Assembly (NCBI GenBank): GCA_028823345.1
Contig: JAPKBR010000010.1
Coordinates: 25,789-89,788 of the forward strand
DNA: 64,000 nt
From: Planctomycetota bacterium
Lineage (GTDB): Bacteria; Planctomycetota; UBA1135; GCA-002686595
Direction: 5' to 3'
In this document: positions 63,701 to 64,000 of the stretch, piece after piece
Layout of the letters: each line of letters opens with the position of its first letter
How positions within the stretch are numbered: the stretch's first letter is position 1
Made by a program: the position numbers and the translations under genes
The notes under the pieces: model-generated
Seen by the model: only the letters and a program-made list of their open reading frames with translations
What the model was told of the DNA's origin: nothing
Databases searched by the model: none

Positions 63701-64000
63701 TGAATGTGACGGGCTCCGTTTCCTTGGGCGGCACTGCCATTGATGGCAGTGACTTTTCCTTCGGCGCTACGACCTTCACTATTCCCGCTGGCTCACTCAG
63801 CGCCGACCTCACTCTGACTCCTGTCGATGACCCTATTGACGAGTTAGGAGAGACGGTTGAGGTCACTCTGGGCGGCGTTGGAAACGCCGTGATCGGGACC
63901 CCCTCGGTGCATACGTTCACCCTCTTGGATGATGATGCTGCCCCCGTGGTGCAATTCGACCTGGCGAGCTCGGCGGTGCTGGAAGGCGCTGGGGCTCATG
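60778..64000 (+). CDS. Secreted Calx-beta repeat protein, 3' end cut by window
   Basis: At least 1074 residues, open to the window edge. Signal peptide with ALAQ cleavage near residue 27. After a unique domain (about 28-160) come eight complete and one partial Calx-beta repeats of about 100 residues, each starting with a (P)xVxF strand and ending in an Asp-rich linker (DDD, DSD, DQD), for example GSATRGVDF, LSPGQT and DELDETI-type blocks. Calx-beta domains bind calcium and build long surface adhesins or matrix proteins. Repeats are diverged at DNA level, so this is not a recent expansion. Codon use matches the neighbours. Confidence 0.88.
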   Translation, partial: MCRSAQSLLARVLIAGLLAFFGHSALAQCPESNFCTSGPSSLGVPALMSSNGACGLLGNTLELRAGPVPNSSGQFYVATAWANGGQGTSFPNGTTLCVNFANAASTGPQQIVNNQLVHQANFNASHFSAIGIGTTLYFQASYTDPGQAVSSNFSDGLQITFQQETSPSIGFQGTSSSAIESIGTASIGMQVSSASGLPISVEVQYSGSATRGVDFNGPDSLTLSPGQTVLNLDIQVLSDALYEFDEQVVIDLIGVTNAQPGSLLQHVLTLTNDDPQPTVEFQSATSSSAESEAGDSVGVMMSAPSGIALELPYTLSGTALLGLDYTDPGGGLLTIPAGVTFASLPLTWVADGLDEPTETIAIQLGTPVNGTLGTQQDHVLSLLDSDPEPTVSFVVGSSSHLENAGSVSVQIQLSQPSGFDISVPFSISGSATQGADFGVSPSPMTLLAGTTSVEVLIALSDDLLDEADETVVLTLGAASHAVLGAPTVHVLRIEDDDLPPQVRFLQASSSETEGTTGDRVIGLEITSLSGLDVSIELSLTGTASNGVDYVAPGGTVLISAGSLSGQVVLPVLDDALDELDETIELNLTLAVNAVLGSPAVHVHTILDDDATPTPGFVLANSDLNEGQSDLVEVSLTAISGLDVPFALGARGSAVSGSDYTPLATTHVIPAGSLVLGVPVETLTDGLHEGDETIAITIPVGATPGAESHALLIQDQDAPPAVQFAAGTSEIREDHGVLVLPLVLSGPSAFDLTLVYALSGGAQEGAGGDFLDLGQGVVTISAFETTGKIGLEILQDGLFEYREDLVLDLMSVNPGTIGALSQHLVALVDDDSKPRVSFATAGASYLEGAGVVNVDLVLEGPASFDLPVAYTFQGTLSEGLDFQIRGGGMVRIPAGQSTASFQVELLGDLIDELDEELVLRLMPGDDALIGDQQEFLLVALDDDAPPVIAFDAASASALESAGSQLIGMSLNAPSGLNVTGSVSLGGTAIDGSDFSFGATTFTIPAGSLSADLTLTPVDDPIDELGETVEVTLGGVGNAVIGTPSVHTFTLLDDDAAPVVQFDLASSAVLEGAGAH

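Noticed and set aside
1..64000. CRISPR arrays, insertion sequences, prophage or rRNA genes
   Set aside because: No regularly spaced repeats, transposase or integrase motifs, or rRNA-like sequence were seen on reading through the window.

Overview
The window is GC-rich bacterial DNA, densely coding on both strands, with both ends cut inside genes (an M43-type metalloprotease at the left, a Calx-beta repeat protein at the right). It is clearly from a Gram-negative type cell: outer-membrane polysaccharide export protein, a TPR/beta-barrel exporter, many lipoproteins. The mix of Calx-beta repeats, FG-GAP/UnbV proteins, squalene-oxidase-like repeat plus discoidin, HEAT and vWA secreted proteins, sulfatase-like enzymes and PilT suggests a Planctomycetota-like lineage. 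This is an inference from gene content; there is no rRNA or other marker here to prove it.

Layout. 1-15.6 kb: mixed housekeeping and secreted enzymes (ThrB, M28 peptidase, a Lys-rich-tailed methyltransferase, a MauE-like/thioredoxin-like pair, a sodium:solute symporter, PilT, a dipeptidyl-peptidase IV, a HEAT protein, a class V aminotransferase). 15.6-25.1 kb: a divergent cellulose-like exopolysaccharide locus with a GT2 synthase fused to two PilZ domains and a periplasmic TPR tail, a BcsC-like TPR/barrel lipoprotein and two paralogous GH5 glycosidases, one behind each arm. 25.1-36.5 kb: lipoprotein, YtxJ-type bacilliredoxin, amidohydrolase, LTA4-hydrolase-like aminopeptidase overlapping a dimethylargininase, a structured small-RNA candidate with its own terminator, sulfatase-like hydrolase, vWA protein, and a rhomboid protease behind a small protein with an in-frame UGA. 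36.6-49.4 kb: transglutaminase/esterase fusion, YciB, beta-lactamase-fold hydrolase, squalene-repeat protein, S1-domain protein, DUF445 and a large FG-GAP/UnbV protein, again with an in-frame UGA. 49.5-60.5 kb: a capsule/exopolysaccharide cluster (Wza-like, Wzz-like, a degenerate CpsD-like ATPase, three sugar C-methyltransferase-type proteins, PIG-L deacetylase, SDR epimerase, nucleotidyltransferase, flippase). 60.8-64.0 kb: Calx-beta protein whose start codon sits behind a terminator-like hairpin.

The most notable result is two independent genes, 36201-36542 (minus) and 46578-49418 (plus), each interrupted by one in-frame TGA with coding continuing in the same frame through recognisable domains. 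Each TGA is followed 18-20 nt later by the apical loop of a GC-rich hairpin. In the first gene the loop is GGUC, the same loop as the E. coli fdhF SECIS, and the gene has a perfect AAGGAGGT ribosome binding site. The simplest reading is that both encode selenoproteins. No selenocysteine machinery gene is in this window, so this needs the rest of the genome.
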